Shown: one piece after another, positions 34,127 through 43,477 of the stretch
Layout: each line of letters starts with the position of its first letter
Numbering within the stretch: position 1 is the stretch's first letter
NCBI RefSeq assembly: GCF_024199845.1
Contig: NZ_JANADO010000001.1
Location: 1,426,001 to 1,490,000, forward strand
Direction: 5' to 3'
Origin: Bradyrhizobium sp. CCGB12
GTDB lineage: Bacteria > Pseudomonadota > Alphaproteobacteria > Rhizobiales > Xanthobacteraceae
Length of the DNA stretch: 64,000 nt
The notes under the pieces: model-generated
What the model saw: the letters and a program-made list of their open reading frames with translations, nothing else
The model's database searches: none
Told to the model about the DNA's origin: nothing
Program-made: the position numbers and the translations under genes

Positions 34127-34240
34127 TATTACCGTAGCGTTTGCCATGAAGAGGAGCGCGTTGCGCCGGGGCATTTGTACCGCGTCACTGTCTGAGGCTT
34201 CGCTCTTTCGACCCCTTTGAGAGATCCGGGCGCGGCGATT

Positions 34241-34741
34241 ATGGCAGAGAATGAAGCGGAAGGCGGCGCAGCCACTGAGGGCGCGGAAGCTGCACCGCCC
34301 AAGAACAAGCTCAAGCTGATCATCATCGCCGTCGGCGTGCTGGCCATTCTCGGCGGCGGCGCGGCGACCTGGTTCTTCTTCTTCCGTCACGGCCATGACG
34401 AGCATCACGCCGAGGCGGCGCCGCCGCCGAAGCCGCCGGCCTTCGTCGACGTGCCCGACATGATGGTCAACCTCGCCGGCGCGCCGGGCGAGCGCGTGCA
34501 ATATCTGCGGCTGAAGATCGTGCTGGAACTGAAGGAAGAGAAGCAGGTCGAGGCGATCAAGCCGACGATGCCGCGCGTCACCGACATCTTCCAGACCTAT
34601 GTGCGCGAACTGCGCCCCTCCGACCTCAACGGCTCCGCCGGCATTTTCCGCCTCAAGGAGGAGTTGACCAAGCGCGTCAACGCCGCGGTCGCCCCGGTCC
34701 AGGTCAGCGCGGTACTGTTCAAGGAAGTCGTGGTGCAGTGA
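34241..34741 (+). CDS. fliL: Flagellar basal body-associated protein FliL
   Basis: 166 residues from the ATG at 34241. A short acidic cytoplasmic start is followed by one membrane segment (KLIIIAVGVLAILGGGAATW) and a periplasmic stomatin-like domain (FVDVPDMMVNLAGAPGERVQ, YLRLKIVLEL, then LFKEVVVQ). FliL surrounds the stator and strengthens the motor. It is the first gene of fliL-fliM-DUF6468-motE; fliM begins 18 bp later. Confidence 0.92.
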   Translation: MAENEAEGGAATEGAEAAPPKNKLKLIIIAVGVLAILGGGAATWFFFFRHGHDEHHAEAAPPPKPPAFVDVPDMMVNLAGAPGERVQYLRLKIVLELKEEKQVEAIKPTMPRVTDIFQTYVRELRPSDLNGSAGIFRLKEELTKRVNAAVAPVQVSAVLFKEVVVQ

Positions 34742-34759
34742 GGGGAATGGGCTAGCGCC

Positions 34760-35962
34760 ATGGCCGGCAACGAGCAGATGGACCAGGATGCGATTGCCGC
34801 CCAATGGGAGGCTTCGCTCGATTCCGAGGATCCCGCGGAGGCCGCGAAGGCCGCCGCCGAGAACGAACTATCCGAGACCATGGCCCTGCAATGGGCGGCC
34901 ATGGTCGAGGACGGCAGCCGCGATCTCGGCAGCGGCAAGAATTCCGGCGAGCGGGTGCTGTCGCAGGAGGAGATCGACAATCTCCTCGGCTTCACCGTCG
35001 GCGACGTCACGCTCGACGACCATTCCGGCATTCGCGCGATCATCGATTCGGCGATGGTCTCCTACGAGCGTCTGCCGATGCTCGAAATCGTCTTCGACCG
35101 CCTGGTGCGGCTGCTGACGACCTCCTTGCGCAATTTCACCTCCGACAACGTCGAAGTCTCGCTCGACCGCATCACATCGGTGCGCTTCGGCGACTACATG
35201 AACTCGATCCCGCTGCCGGCCGTGCTCTCGGTGTTCAAGGCCGAGGAGTGGGAAAACTTCGGCATGGCGACGGTCGATTCCAACCTGATCTACTCGATGA
35301 TCGACGTGCTGCTCGGCGGCCGCCGCGGCACCAGCCAGCTGCGCATCGAGGGCCGGCCCTACACCACGATCGAGACCGAGCTGGTCAAGCGGCTGGTCGA
35401 GGTGGTGCTGGCCGACGCCGAGCAGGCGTTCCGGCCGCTGTCCCCGGTGACCTTCACGATCGATCGGCTCGAGACCAATCCGCGTTTCGCCGCGATCAGC
35501 CGTCCGGCCAACGCCGCGATCCTGGTGCGCCTGCGCATCGACATGGAAGACCGCGGCGGCAACATCGAGCTGCTGCTGCCTTACGCGACCATCGAACCCA
35601 TCAGGGGCGTCCTGCTCCAGATGTTCATGGGCGAAAAGTTCGGCCGCGACCCGATCTGGGAAGGCCATTTCGCCACCGAGATCGTGCAGGCCGAGATCGC
35701 CGTCGACGCCGTGCTCTACGAGGCCGACATTCCGCTCAAGCAGCTGATGCGGCTCAAGGTCGGCGACACGCTGCCGCTCGAGATGCGCGCCGATGCCAAC
35801 GTGACCGTGCGCTGCGGCGACGTCACGCTGACCGAAGGGCGGATGGGCCGGGTCGGCGACCGCGTCGCGATCCGCGTGACGAAACCCTTGCGCAAGCCAA
35901 GTACGACACTTGCGATGTTCGAGAAGGTTGACGAGCAGAACAAGATGATGGAGGCCCCATGA
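34760..35962 (+). CDS. fliM: Flagellar motor switch protein FliM
   Basis: 400 residues. An extended acidic N-terminus precedes LSQEEIDNLLGF (the family start). The middle domain has RLPMLEIVFDRLVRLLTTSL and IDVLLGGRRG, and the C-terminal SpoA-like domain ends PLEMRADANVTVRCGDVTLT. FliM sits in the C-ring and receives CheY-P. The conserved CheY-binding segment at the extreme N-terminus is not obvious. The stop overlaps the next ATG by 4 bp. Confidence 0.95.
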   Translation: MAGNEQMDQDAIAAQWEASLDSEDPAEAAKAAAENELSETMALQWAAMVEDGSRDLGSGKNSGERVLSQEEIDNLLGFTVGDVTLDDHSGIRAIIDSAMVSYERLPMLEIVFDRLVRLLTTSLRNFTSDNVEVSLDRITSVRFGDYMNSIPLPAVLSVFKAEEWENFGMATVDSNLIYSMIDVLLGGRRGTSQLRIEGRPYTTIETELVKRLVEVVLADAEQAFRPLSPVTFTIDRLETNPRFAAISRPANAAILVRLRIDMEDRGGNIELLLPYATIEPIRGVLLQMFMGEKFGRDPIWEGHFATEIVQAEIAVDAVLYEADIPLKQLMRLKVGDTLPLEMRADANVTVRCGDVTLTEGRMGRVGDRVAIRVTKPLRKPSTTLAMFEKVDEQNKMMEAP

Positions 35963-36405
35963 ACCACTCCCTGGGAATGGCGATCGAGTCGCTGGTGGCT
36001 ATCCTGCTGATGCTGACGATCGTCTACTGCGTCATGCTCAACAAGCGGCTGAGGCGACTGAAGGCGGACGAGCATTCGCTCAAGGCTGTGATCGGCGAGC
36101 TGATCACCGCGACCGAGATCGCCGAGCGCGCGATCGGCGGGCTGAAGCTCGCCGTGCGCGACGTCAACGAGAACCTCGGCAGCCAGCTGGCGGCGGCGAC
36201 GCAGATGTCCGACCAGCTCTACAAGCAGCTCGGCGAGGCCGACAACGTGGTGCGGCGCTTGTCCAAGATCGCAATCGCCGCGCGCCCTGTCACGACTTCG
36301 GAAATGGTTGCCGCCCCCGCGGCCAAGCCCTCGACCGCGAAGGCGGTGGCGGCTGCGGCCGAAGCCTTCTCCGAGCGCCGAAGGTCCAACGGTCTTGCCG
36401 CATGA
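35959..36405 (+). CDS. DUF6468-like membrane-anchored protein
   Basis: 148 residues with one N-terminal membrane segment (IESLVAILLMLTIVYCVML), then a basic stop-transfer and a helical region (LITATEIAERAIGGLKLAVR), and an Ala-rich tail. It matches the small protein found between fliM and motE in many alphaproteobacteria, annotated DUF6468. ATGA overlap with fliM shows translational coupling. Its function is unknown, but a motor role is likely from context. Confidence 0.75.
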   Translation: MNHSLGMAIESLVAILLMLTIVYCVMLNKRLRRLKADEHSLKAVIGELITATEIAERAIGGLKLAVRDVNENLGSQLAAATQMSDQLYKQLGEADNVVRRLSKIAIAARPVTTSEMVAAPAAKPSTAKAVAAAAEAFSERRRSNGLAA

Positions 36406-36414
36406 AGTCAGTGT

Positions 36415-37176
36415 ATGAAGTCCTTTCGTAACATCCGCGTCATTCCGGTGGTCCTGGTGGCCGTCGCAGGTCTCGCTACGTTGAAGGTCGCGGGGCTCGT
36501 GATCAATGGCGGCTACGTGTTCGACTACAAGCCGGACCAGACCAAGAAATCCTGGGCGCAAGAGAATCTGAACTTCCCGACCGGACGCGAGGACCCCGAT
36601 ATCACGGGATCGACCCATGGCGCGCCAAAGGAGCCGCCGAAGCCGGCTGCTGTCGAGACCAAGCCCGAAGGCACGGTGGTCAAGATCGACGAGTCCCAGC
36701 CGCAGGTCTCCGCCGCCGAGCGCGCGATCCTCGAGCGCCTGCAGGCGCGCCGCCAGGAGATCGAGGCGCGCCAGCGCGAGATCGACATCCGCGAGAGCCT
36801 GCTCAAATCGGCCGAGAAGCGCATCGAGAACAAGGTCGAGGAGATGAAGGCGGTGGAAACCCGCATCTCCGCGACGCAGGCCGAGCAGAAGGCCGCCGAA
36901 GCCCAGCGCATGAAGGGCCTCGTCACCATGTACGAGGGCATGAAGCCGAAGGACGCCGCGCGGGTGTTCGACCGGCTCGAGATGGGCGTGTTGATCGAGA
37001 TCGCCTCGGCCATCGCGCCGCGGAAGATGTCGGACATTTTGGGGCTGATGTCGCCGGAGGCCGCCGAGCGGCTGACGGTCGAGATGGCCCGGCGGGCCAA
37101 TGGCGGCGGGGATCAGTCCGCCTCGGCCGGCGAACTGCCCAAGATCGACGGCAAGCCGACGCAAAAGCCGAATTGA
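36415..37176 (+). CDS. motE: MotE-like motility protein (MgtE_N-type domain)
   Basis: 253 residues. A membrane or signal segment (VIPVVLVAVAGLATLKVAGL) is followed by a periplasmic coiled coil (ILERLQARRQEIEARQREID, then KRIENKVEEMKAVE) and an MgtE_N-like domain (LVTMYEGMKPKDAARVFDRL, later MSDILGLMSPEAAERL). In Sinorhizobium MotE is a periplasmic chaperone for MotC. It ends the fliL operon and is 11 bp from the left copy of a 13-bp direct repeat bounding the inserted nuclease gene. Confidence 0.85.
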   Translation: MKSFRNIRVIPVVLVAVAGLATLKVAGLVINGGYVFDYKPDQTKKSWAQENLNFPTGREDPDITGSTHGAPKEPPKPAAVETKPEGTVVKIDESQPQVSAAERAILERLQARRQEIEARQREIDIRESLLKSAEKRIENKVEEMKAVETRISATQAEQKAAEAQRMKGLVTMYEGMKPKDAARVFDRLEMGVLIEIASAIAPRKMSDILGLMSPEAAERLTVEMARRANGGGDQSASAGELPKIDGKPTQKPN

Positions 37177-37186
37177 GGGCGCATAC

Positions 37187-37199
37187 TTAAGAAGTCCTT
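37187..37199 (+). repeat. Left 13-bp direct repeat of the OLD-nuclease island
   Basis: TTAAGAAGTCCTT, identical to 39638-39650. The repeats bound a 2.45-kb AT-richer segment lying between two native motility-cluster genes. Confidence 0.65.
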
Positions 37200-37289
37200 C
37201 AAGAGTAAGAGGCAAGTAAGCCTCTGTTTGCGCATGGAAAATCGTGCGGCGTGTCTGCGCACGACCGCGCTGACGCTCCGCGCGGGTGG

Positions 37290-37517
37290 ATGTCGCCACC
37301 ACGAATCGCAAACGCTGCGCAAGTCAATCTGTTCAAGTCAGCCGTTCCGCAAGGGACTTCATCCATATCGCCCAGTGTTTGGATCCCCAAACACCCGGAA
37401 GAAGAACTCTCATACTGTCCTGATAACGCAGCTGACCCGATTTGCGGTCTCTACTTTGGTATCGCGATCGCCGCCCTTGTCCTAGCGCTCAGGTTGCTAA
37501 ATAATTGCGCGCAATAA
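37290..37517 (+). CDS. Possible small membrane protein upstream of the OLD nuclease
   Basis: 75 residues from the ATG at 37290; GTG at 37251 would give 88. The C-terminus has a convincing membrane segment (ICGLYFGIAIAALVLALRLL) after a Cys-containing, acidic stretch (EEELSYCPDNAADP). No family is recognised and no strong ribosome site is seen. It lies inside the direct-repeat-bounded segment, 60 bp before the nuclease, so it may be a partner. It may also be a chance frame. Confidence 0.35.
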   Translation: MSPPRIANAAQVNLFKSAVPQGTSSISPSVWIPKHPEEELSYCPDNAADPICGLYFGIAIAALVLALRLLNNCAQ

Positions 37518-37577
37518 GAGGTAGGGGGGAGAATGATCTGTATACATCGGTCACGCGATATGGGGCGGGTCTCTTAA

Positions 37578-39476
37578 ATGGCAACGATTACATCTTTCAA
37601 GATCAGCAACTTCAAAGGGGCTGCGAACGTCGAACTTGATTTCACGAACAAGATTTCAACGCCCGTACTTACGATGATCGGATTAAACGAAAGCGGTAAG
37701 ACTACGATTTTAGAGGCCTTGTCTTATTTCGTAAGTGGCGACAACGCTGTGTCCAGCCTATTTGAAGGTCCCGCGCCATCGGCCGTTGAATCGCTCATTC
37801 CAATACATCGCCAAGCAGCATTCACAGGCAAAATCGAGATTTCGGCTGAGGTTAAGATATCGAATGAAGATGTTGCCGAAATTACGAAGCGGCTCGCGAC
37901 GCACGATTATGAACTCGACATAAAAACTTTCCCACGCAAGCTTTCCGTAACTCAATCGTATTTCTTTAAAGACAGTGTTTCCACGAATCAGAATAATTTC
38001 TGGACGTTGGAATTCGAAGCCAAGCAAAAAGGGAAACGAAAAGCGGAGCGCTTTGTCGATAAGCTTCCCGATACAGCGAAGACTCCAAGTGATCCCACAC
38101 CGTATGATCCTTGGCTCAGAGTAGTTATGCATTTGAAAGAGCGACTTCCAAGGATCGCTTACTTCCCCACTTTTCTAGTTGATTTGCCGAAGCAGATTTA
38201 CTTGAAAGAATATCCCGATGAAGAACCTGTGAATCGTTACTATCGGCTTGTGTTGCAAGATGTGTTGACTAGCCTCGGTGAGGACCTGTCGCTGGAAACG
38301 CATGTGTGCGACCGGATTGAGGCGTTCAGGATTAAAGAAGCCAACTTAAATTGGCTCTCAAGCTTCTTTGGTGGCCCGAGCAAGGTACCAATCGATGCCG
38401 TCTTTCAAAAGATCTCGGCGGCCGTCACAAGAGAGGTACTGGGCAGCTGGGAGAATATATTCAATCGTCGAATTGCCGCAAAAAGTATCAGCGTTGAATG
38501 GCATATTGACACTGCAAAAGATAATCTACCTTATGCGACCTTCAGTGTTTCAGATGGCGATGCAAAGTACGCGATAGATCAACGTTCGCTCGGATTTCGG
38601 TGGTTCTTCTCATTTCTGCTTTTTACGACCTTCAAGCGCAAAGCGAAGAGATCAACGATTTTTATTTTTGACGAGCCGGCCGCAAACTTACACGCGAAAG
38701 CTCAATCCGAACTTCTCAAGAGCTTCTCCCGCATCACGGTGGGAGAAAATAGGATAATCTATTCGACACATAGTCACCACATGATCAATCCGCGCTGGTT
38801 ATCGGGAGCGTACATTGTGGAGAATACTGCGATAGATCACGATGCGGATGATGCGTTCGGTCTGACCACGAGGCCAACCAACATCGTGGCTACCAATTAT
38901 CGCCAGTTCGTCGCTAGTTACCCTACGAGGACGAGCTACTTCCAGCCTGTGATCGAGCAGCTCGAATTCATCACGCCGGAGCTACTAGGGTCTCCTCCAT
39001 TTTTGCTCGTTGAAGGCATCTCAGATTATTACGCGCTTCAGTTATTGTTTAGGAATTGGCCGAATAAATCGTTCGCTCTTATGCCAGGGTGCGGGGCGGG
39101 AGCTTCGGGACCTCAAATCAGCTCAATGCTGGGTCGTGGCGAACAGTTTGTTATTTTGCTCGACGATGATAGGTCTGGAAGACAGGCGGCAGAAAGATAT
39201 CGGTCGGAGTGGTTTCTTCCACCGGCTTCTGCTTTTACGCTAGAGGCCGTAAACAGCAAATTTGTTGGCTGCGCCCTAGAGAGCTTATTGTCCTCGAACA
39301 CAAAAACGACCATCGCTTCCGCGATCGGGAAGGCATCCCCTTCAAAGAAGGAGATCGGTTGGTTTTTGGCTGAGGCGTGTGCCAATCCCAGCTCTGCAGA
39401 AATCTTTGATGCTGAAACGACCTCAAACTTTGAAGAGATATTGAATTTCGTTCATAATAGATTTGCGAGTACTTAA
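37578..39476 (+). CDS. OLD-family ATP-dependent endonuclease (ABC ATPase plus TOPRIM)
   Basis: 632 residues. The Walker A is GLNESGKTT (Lys41), Walker B is STIFIFDEPAANLHAKAQSE (about 358-376) and the switch His region is YSTHSHHMIN (about 394). The C-terminal TOPRIM nuclease has FLLVEGISDYYALQLL (Glu about 478) and ILLDDDRSGRQAAERY (about 525-540). This is the OLD/GajA-type arrangement, known from phage P2 Old and Gabija anti-phage systems. No UvrD-like helicase (GajB) is adjacent, so it looks like a stand-alone (class 1-like) OLD protein. Codon usage (many TTA, AGA, AAT codons) and base composition are visibly AT-richer than all neighbours, indicating acquisition by transfer. An anti-phage role is inference. 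Confidence 0.85.
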   Translation: MATITSFKISNFKGAANVELDFTNKISTPVLTMIGLNESGKTTILEALSYFVSGDNAVSSLFEGPAPSAVESLIPIHRQAAFTGKIEISAEVKISNEDVAEITKRLATHDYELDIKTFPRKLSVTQSYFFKDSVSTNQNNFWTLEFEAKQKGKRKAERFVDKLPDTAKTPSDPTPYDPWLRVVMHLKERLPRIAYFPTFLVDLPKQIYLKEYPDEEPVNRYYRLVLQDVLTSLGEDLSLETHVCDRIEAFRIKEANLNWLSSFFGGPSKVPIDAVFQKISAAVTREVLGSWENIFNRRIAAKSISVEWHIDTAKDNLPYATFSVSDGDAKYAIDQRSLGFRWFFSFLLFTTFKRKAKRSTIFIFDEPAANLHAKAQSELLKSFSRITVGENRIIYSTHSHHMINPRWLSGAYIVENTAIDHDADDAFGLTTRPTNIVATNYRQFVASYPTRTSYFQPVIEQLEFITPELLGSPPFLLVEGISDYYALQLLFRNWPNKSFALMPGCGAGASGPQISSMLGRGEQFVILLDDDRSGRQAAERYRSEWFLPPASAFTLEAVNSKFVGCALESLLSSNTKTTIASAIGKASPSKKEIGWFLAEACANPSSAEIFDAETTSNFEEILNFVHNRFAST

Positions 39477-39637
39477 TCGCAGCAGCGGCACTGCCGAATC
39501 AGCGAAAGGCGATGGTTGCTCGCTTAATTGAGAAACATCGCCGGGTGAATCGTGTGGCAAGTGCCGTCAGTACTTCGCCGCCAAGGCCAAATATCCTTCC
39601 ACATCCTGTTTTCGCAGGTCTCGAAAGTGCTTCAGAG

Positions 39638-39650
39638 TTAAGAAGTCCTT
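39638..39650 (+). repeat. Right 13-bp direct repeat of the OLD-nuclease island
   Basis: TTAAGAAGTCCTT, identical to the left copy. It is followed within 49 bp by the TPR-protein gene. The 160 bp between the nuclease stop and this repeat hold no recognisable gene, integrase or inverted repeat. Confidence 0.65.
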
Positions 39651-39698
39651 AATTGGCCAAACCTACAGTCGACGGCACGGGCCGGCGCCAGTGCCGGC

Positions 39699-42600
39699 AT
39701 GGACGAACCGGAAGAAATGCCGCCAATGGCGCGAGAGGCTGCCGCTGGATTTGTGTCGCGAGCCCGCGCCCTTGCGCGCGGCTTGTCGCGTCATGTCCGC
39801 AAGGCGCCGCTGCTCGCAGCCTGCCTGCTGATTGGCCTTAACACTGCTGCCCATGCCGCCGATGCCGTCAGGGGCGAGGCGAGCTTTTCCGCCGGCGGTG
39901 GCTTTGCCCGTCTCGTGATCAAGCTCGGCGAGGACGTTCCCTCCGAGGTGACGACGGCCGGCTCCATTCTCGTCATCCGTTTCGACCGCCCCGTCGACGT
40001 TCCCGTCGATCGCGTTCCGGAAGGCGCGCCCGACTACGTCAACTCCGCCCGGCGCGATCCCGATGGCGGCGCCATCCGCCTGTCGCTGGCACGGCGCGTC
40101 ACCGTCAACACCATGAATGCCGGCGAGCGTACCTTCATCGATCTCCTGCCGGAGGGATGGAAGGGGCCGCCGCCGAGCCTGCCCATGGACGTGGTCAAGG
40201 AGCTTGCCGAGCGCGCGCGTGTCGCCGAACGTGCGCTGCGCGCCCAGCGCGCCGCGGCCGAGGCCAAGAAGCGTCCGCAGATTCGCGTGCGCGCCTCGGT
40301 GCAGCCAACCTTCGTGCGTTTCGTGTTCGAGATGCCCGACGGCGTCGGCGTCTCCTCCGTGCTCAATGAGCAGAAGCTCACGCTCGCCTTCAACGCCAAT
40401 CTCAATTTCGATCTGGCGGACGCGGTCGTCGCCGCGCCGCCAAACGTCGCCTCGATCAAGCAGAAGGCCGACGTCGACCAGACCAGTATCGAGATCGCGC
40501 TGATCGGCGATTCCGACGTGCACTCCTTCCGCGACGACAAGAACTATGTCGTCGACATCGCGTTCCAGCCGGACAAGGGCAAGGCGGCCGCAACGCCCGA
40601 GGCGGCGATCGCGCAGCTCAATCCCACCGGTCACGGATTTGTGCCTACGCCCGCGCCCGCGCTTGAAAAGCCGGCGGCCGAGAAGCCGAAGGACGCTCGT
40701 CGCGAGATCGCGCCGCCGACCTCCGAGACGATCGCGCGCGAAGCCAAGGTCGAGGTCAAGCCGGAAGCGCCGGCCGCGATGCCGCCGGTTGAAGCACCGA
40801 AGCCGGTGCCGGCTCCCGCGAGTGCGGCTGCGCACGCTATAGAACCACCCAAGGATGCTCCAAAGCCTGCGCCGCCTGTCGCCGAAGTTGCCGAAGCGCC
40901 GAAAGAGGTCGCCACCAAGGAGCCTGTCAAGGAAACAGTCAAGGCCGCCCCCGCCGAGGTGCCGGCCGCACCGCAGCCCGCGATTGCCAGCGTCGATGCG
41001 CGCCGGGACAGCGACGGCTTGCGCGTGACGTTCCCATTTCAGGTCGCGACCCCTGCGGCGGCGTTCCGCCGCGGCGACACGGTCTGGCTGGTGTTCGATA
41101 CGCCGAAGCCGATCGACGTCGAGGCAATCCGCGCCAAGGGCGGTGCGATGATCGGCGAGGTCGGTCGCGTGCCGCTCGACAAGGGGCAGGCGGTTCGCAT
41201 CCGCCTCACGCGTCCTTTGGTCTACTCGCTGACGAGCGAGGAGGTGGGCAAGGAAACCAACTGGCTGCTGACGCTCGCCGACAAGATCCAGGCGACGCCG
41301 CTGCCGCTGATGATGTCGCGCAACATTACCGATCCTGCGCTCGCCAACATCGCGATCCCCTTCGCCAATCCGGGCCTTCTGCACAAGCTCACCGATCCCG
41401 ACGCCGGCGACACGCTCTATGTCGTCACCGCGCAGCGGCCGGTGCGCGGCTTCATCAAGCGGCAGGACCTCGTTGATCTCTCGCTGCTGGAATCGGCGCA
41501 CGGCATCGCGATCCGGCCGAACTCCGACGAAATCGGCGTCGAGGTCGGCGCCGACAAGGTCATCCTCGGCAAGAAGGGCGGGCTGACGCTGTCGCCGGTC
41601 GACATCTCGGCCGAGCGCGCCCCGACCGCGGTGCGGCCGGTCTTCAGCCCCGAAGGCTGGCGCAAGGGCCAGTCGGAAAACTTCATGGCGCGTCAGAGCG
41701 ATCTGATCGCGGCGATCTCGGCCGTCGAGCCTGCGCTGCGTTCGCTGCCGCGGCTCGACCTCGCGCAGTTCTACATGTCACGCGCCATGTATCACGAGGC
41801 CAAGGCCGTGACCGAGTTGATGCTGAGCGATCCCCTCAACAAGGAGGAGAGCGGTGCGCTGATCATGCATGCGATCGCGAGCATCCTGATCGGCCGGCCG
41901 GCGCAGGGGCTGAGGGACCTCGCCAATCCCGTGATCGGCAACAGCCATGATTCCCAGCTCTGGAAGGCGCTTGCCTATGCGCGCCAGGGCAAATGGGCCG
42001 ATGCGCGCGAGAAGTTCAAGAACGTCGAGTTCGCCATCGCCTCGCTGCCGCTCGACATCCAGCGCATCGTGACCATGGACGCGATGCGGGCTGCCCTCGA
42101 GGTGAAGGACTATGCCGGCGCCTCCAAGCGCCGCGGCGAGCTCGAAGTGGTCGGCGTCTCGCCCGAGGCTGCGCCCGGCTTCGCCGTGCTGCGCGGCCGC
42201 CTCGCCGAGGCGCTCGGCCACGACAAGGATGCGCTCGACGACTATAAATTCGCGGTCGGCTCGAGCGACCGGCCGGCGGCGGCCGAGGCCAAGCAGCTCG
42301 AGGTCGCGCTGCGTCAGAAGCGCGATGAGATCGGCAAGGACGAAGCGCTGCGCGAGCTCGAGACGTTGTCGATGACCTGGCGCGGCGACTCGATCGAGGT
42401 CAAGACGCTCCAGATGCTGTCGCGGCTCTATGCCGAGAACGGACGCTACCGGGACGCGCTCACGGCGGCGCGCACCGCGACGAAACTCCAGCCGAACGCG
42501 GAAGCCTCGCGCCAGGCGCAGGATCTCGCCTCCGATCTGTTCACGCAGATCTTCCTGGGGCCGAAGGGTGACGAGCTGCCGCCGGTCGAGGCGCTCGGAT

Positions 42601-43424
42601 TGTTCTACGAGTTCCGCGAGCTGACACCGATCGGCCGCCGCGGCGACGAGCTGATCCGCCGTCTCGCCGACCGTCTCGCCTCGATCGACCTGCTCGACCA
42701 GGCCGCCGAACTCCTGCAATACCAGGTCGATCATCGCCTCGAAGGCGCCGCCCGTGCCCAGGTCGCCGCGCGCCTTGCCATGATCTATCTCGCCAACCGC
42801 AAGCCCGACATGGCGATCACCGCGCTGCGCGCCAGCCGCATCAGCGATCTCTCCGGCGAGCTCAGGCAGCAGCGCCTGCTGCTGGAAGCGCGAGCGCAGA
42901 GCGACGTCGGCCGTCACGACCTCGCGCTCGACATCGTCTCCAATGTCTCCGGGCGCGAAGTGCTCCGCCTGCGCTCCGACATCTTCTGGGCGGCGCGGCG
43001 CTGGCGCGAATCCTCCGAGCAGATCGAGCTCTACTACGGCGAGCGCTTCCGCGACTTCAAGCCGCTCAACGCGGTCGAGAAGAGCGACATCATCCGCGCG
43101 GCCGTCGGCTACGCGCTCGCCGATGACTCGATCGGCCTGTCACGCTTCCGCGAGAAATACGCGCCGCTGATGAGCGAGAGCGCCGATCGTCTCGCCTTCG
43201 ACATCGCAAGCAAGCCGGCGGCGGCCTCCAGCGCCGAATTCGCCGAGATCGCCAAGCTGGCTGCCAGCGTCGATACGCTCGACGGCTTCCTGCGCGAGAT
43301 GAAGCAGCGTTTCCCCGACGCCACCGCCCGCGCGCCGGCCACCCCGCAGGCCAGGGACGAGTCCGACCACACCGGCTCGCTGCCCACGATCCCGGTCGTG
43401 CGTCATATCAAGATGACGCGGTAG
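39699..43424 (+). CDS. Large periplasmic TPR protein downstream of motE
   Basis: 1241 residues. A cytoplasmic basic start and a signal or anchor segment (APLLAACLLIGLNTAAHAAD) place the rest in the periplasm. The N-terminal region has AMIN-like beta repeats (FARLVIKLGEDVPSEVTTAG and, near residue 430, GLRVTFPFQVATPAAAFRRG). A Pro/Ala/Lys-rich linker spans about 315-425. The C-terminal half (about 680-1200) is helical TPR-like repeats (FYMSRAMYHEAKAVTELMLS, then LYAENGRYRDALTAARTATK). Before the island inserted, it would have followed motE directly, so it may be the functional partner that MotC is in Sinorhizobium. That is inference; no clear MotC similarity was seen. Confidence 0.8.
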   Translation: MDEPEEMPPMAREAAAGFVSRARALARGLSRHVRKAPLLAACLLIGLNTAAHAADAVRGEASFSAGGGFARLVIKLGEDVPSEVTTAGSILVIRFDRPVDVPVDRVPEGAPDYVNSARRDPDGGAIRLSLARRVTVNTMNAGERTFIDLLPEGWKGPPPSLPMDVVKELAERARVAERALRAQRAAAEAKKRPQIRVRASVQPTFVRFVFEMPDGVGVSSVLNEQKLTLAFNANLNFDLADAVVAAPPNVASIKQKADVDQTSIEIALIGDSDVHSFRDDKNYVVDIAFQPDKGKAAATPEAAIAQLNPTGHGFVPTPAPALEKPAAEKPKDARREIAPPTSETIAREAKVEVKPEAPAAMPPVEAPKPVPAPASAAAHAIEPPKDAPKPAPPVAEVAEAPKEVATKEPVKETVKAAPAEVPAAPQPAIASVDARRDSDGLRVTFPFQVATPAAAFRRGDTVWLVFDTPKPIDVEAIRAKGGAMIGEVGRVPLDKGQAVRIRLTRPLVYSLTSEEVGKETNWLLTLADKIQATPLPLMMSRNITDPALANIAIPFANPGLLHKLTDPDAGDTLYVVTAQRPVRGFIKRQDLVDLSLLESAHGIAIRPNSDEIGVEVGADKVILGKKGGLTLSPVDISAERAPTAVRPVFSPEGWRKGQSENFMARQSDLIAAISAVEPALRSLPRLDLAQFYMSRAMYHEAKAVTELMLSDPLNKEESGALIMHAIASILIGRPAQGLRDLANPVIGNSHDSQLWKALAYARQGKWADAREKFKNVEFAIASLPLDIQRIVTMDAMRAALEVKDYAGASKRRGELEVVGVSPEAAPGFAVLRGRLAEALGHDKDALDDYKFAVGSSDRPAAAEAKQLEVALRQKRDEIGKDEALRELETLSMTWRGDSIEVKTLQMLSRLYAENGRYRDALTAARTATKLQPNAEASRQAQDLASDLFTQIFLGPKGDELPPVEALGLFYEFRELTPIGRRGDELIRRLADRLASIDLLDQAAELLQYQVDHRLEGAARAQVAARLAMIYLANRKPDMAITALRASRISDLSGELRQQRLLLEARAQSDVGRHDLALDIVSNVSGREVLRLRSDIFWAARRWRESSEQIELYYGERFRDFKPLNAVEKSDIIRAAVGYALADDSIGLSRFREKYAPLMSESADRLAFDIASKPAAASSAEFAEIAKLAASVDTLDGFLREMKQRFPDATARAPATPQARDESDHTGSLPTIPVVRHIKMTR

Positions 43425-43477
43425 GGCTGGGGTACCACGCAAAGCGCGGCTCGTGACGGCTCCACATCCCGCCGGCG

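Noticed and set aside
37200..37577. Integrase or transposase remnant beside the OLD nuclease
   Set aside because: No frame shows a recombinase motif, and no terminal inverted repeats were seen next to the 13-bp direct repeats.
37578..39476. Two-gene Gabija system (GajA plus GajB)
   Set aside because: Only the OLD-type ATPase/TOPRIM gene is present; the next gene is the native TPR protein and no UvrD-like helicase is adjacent.
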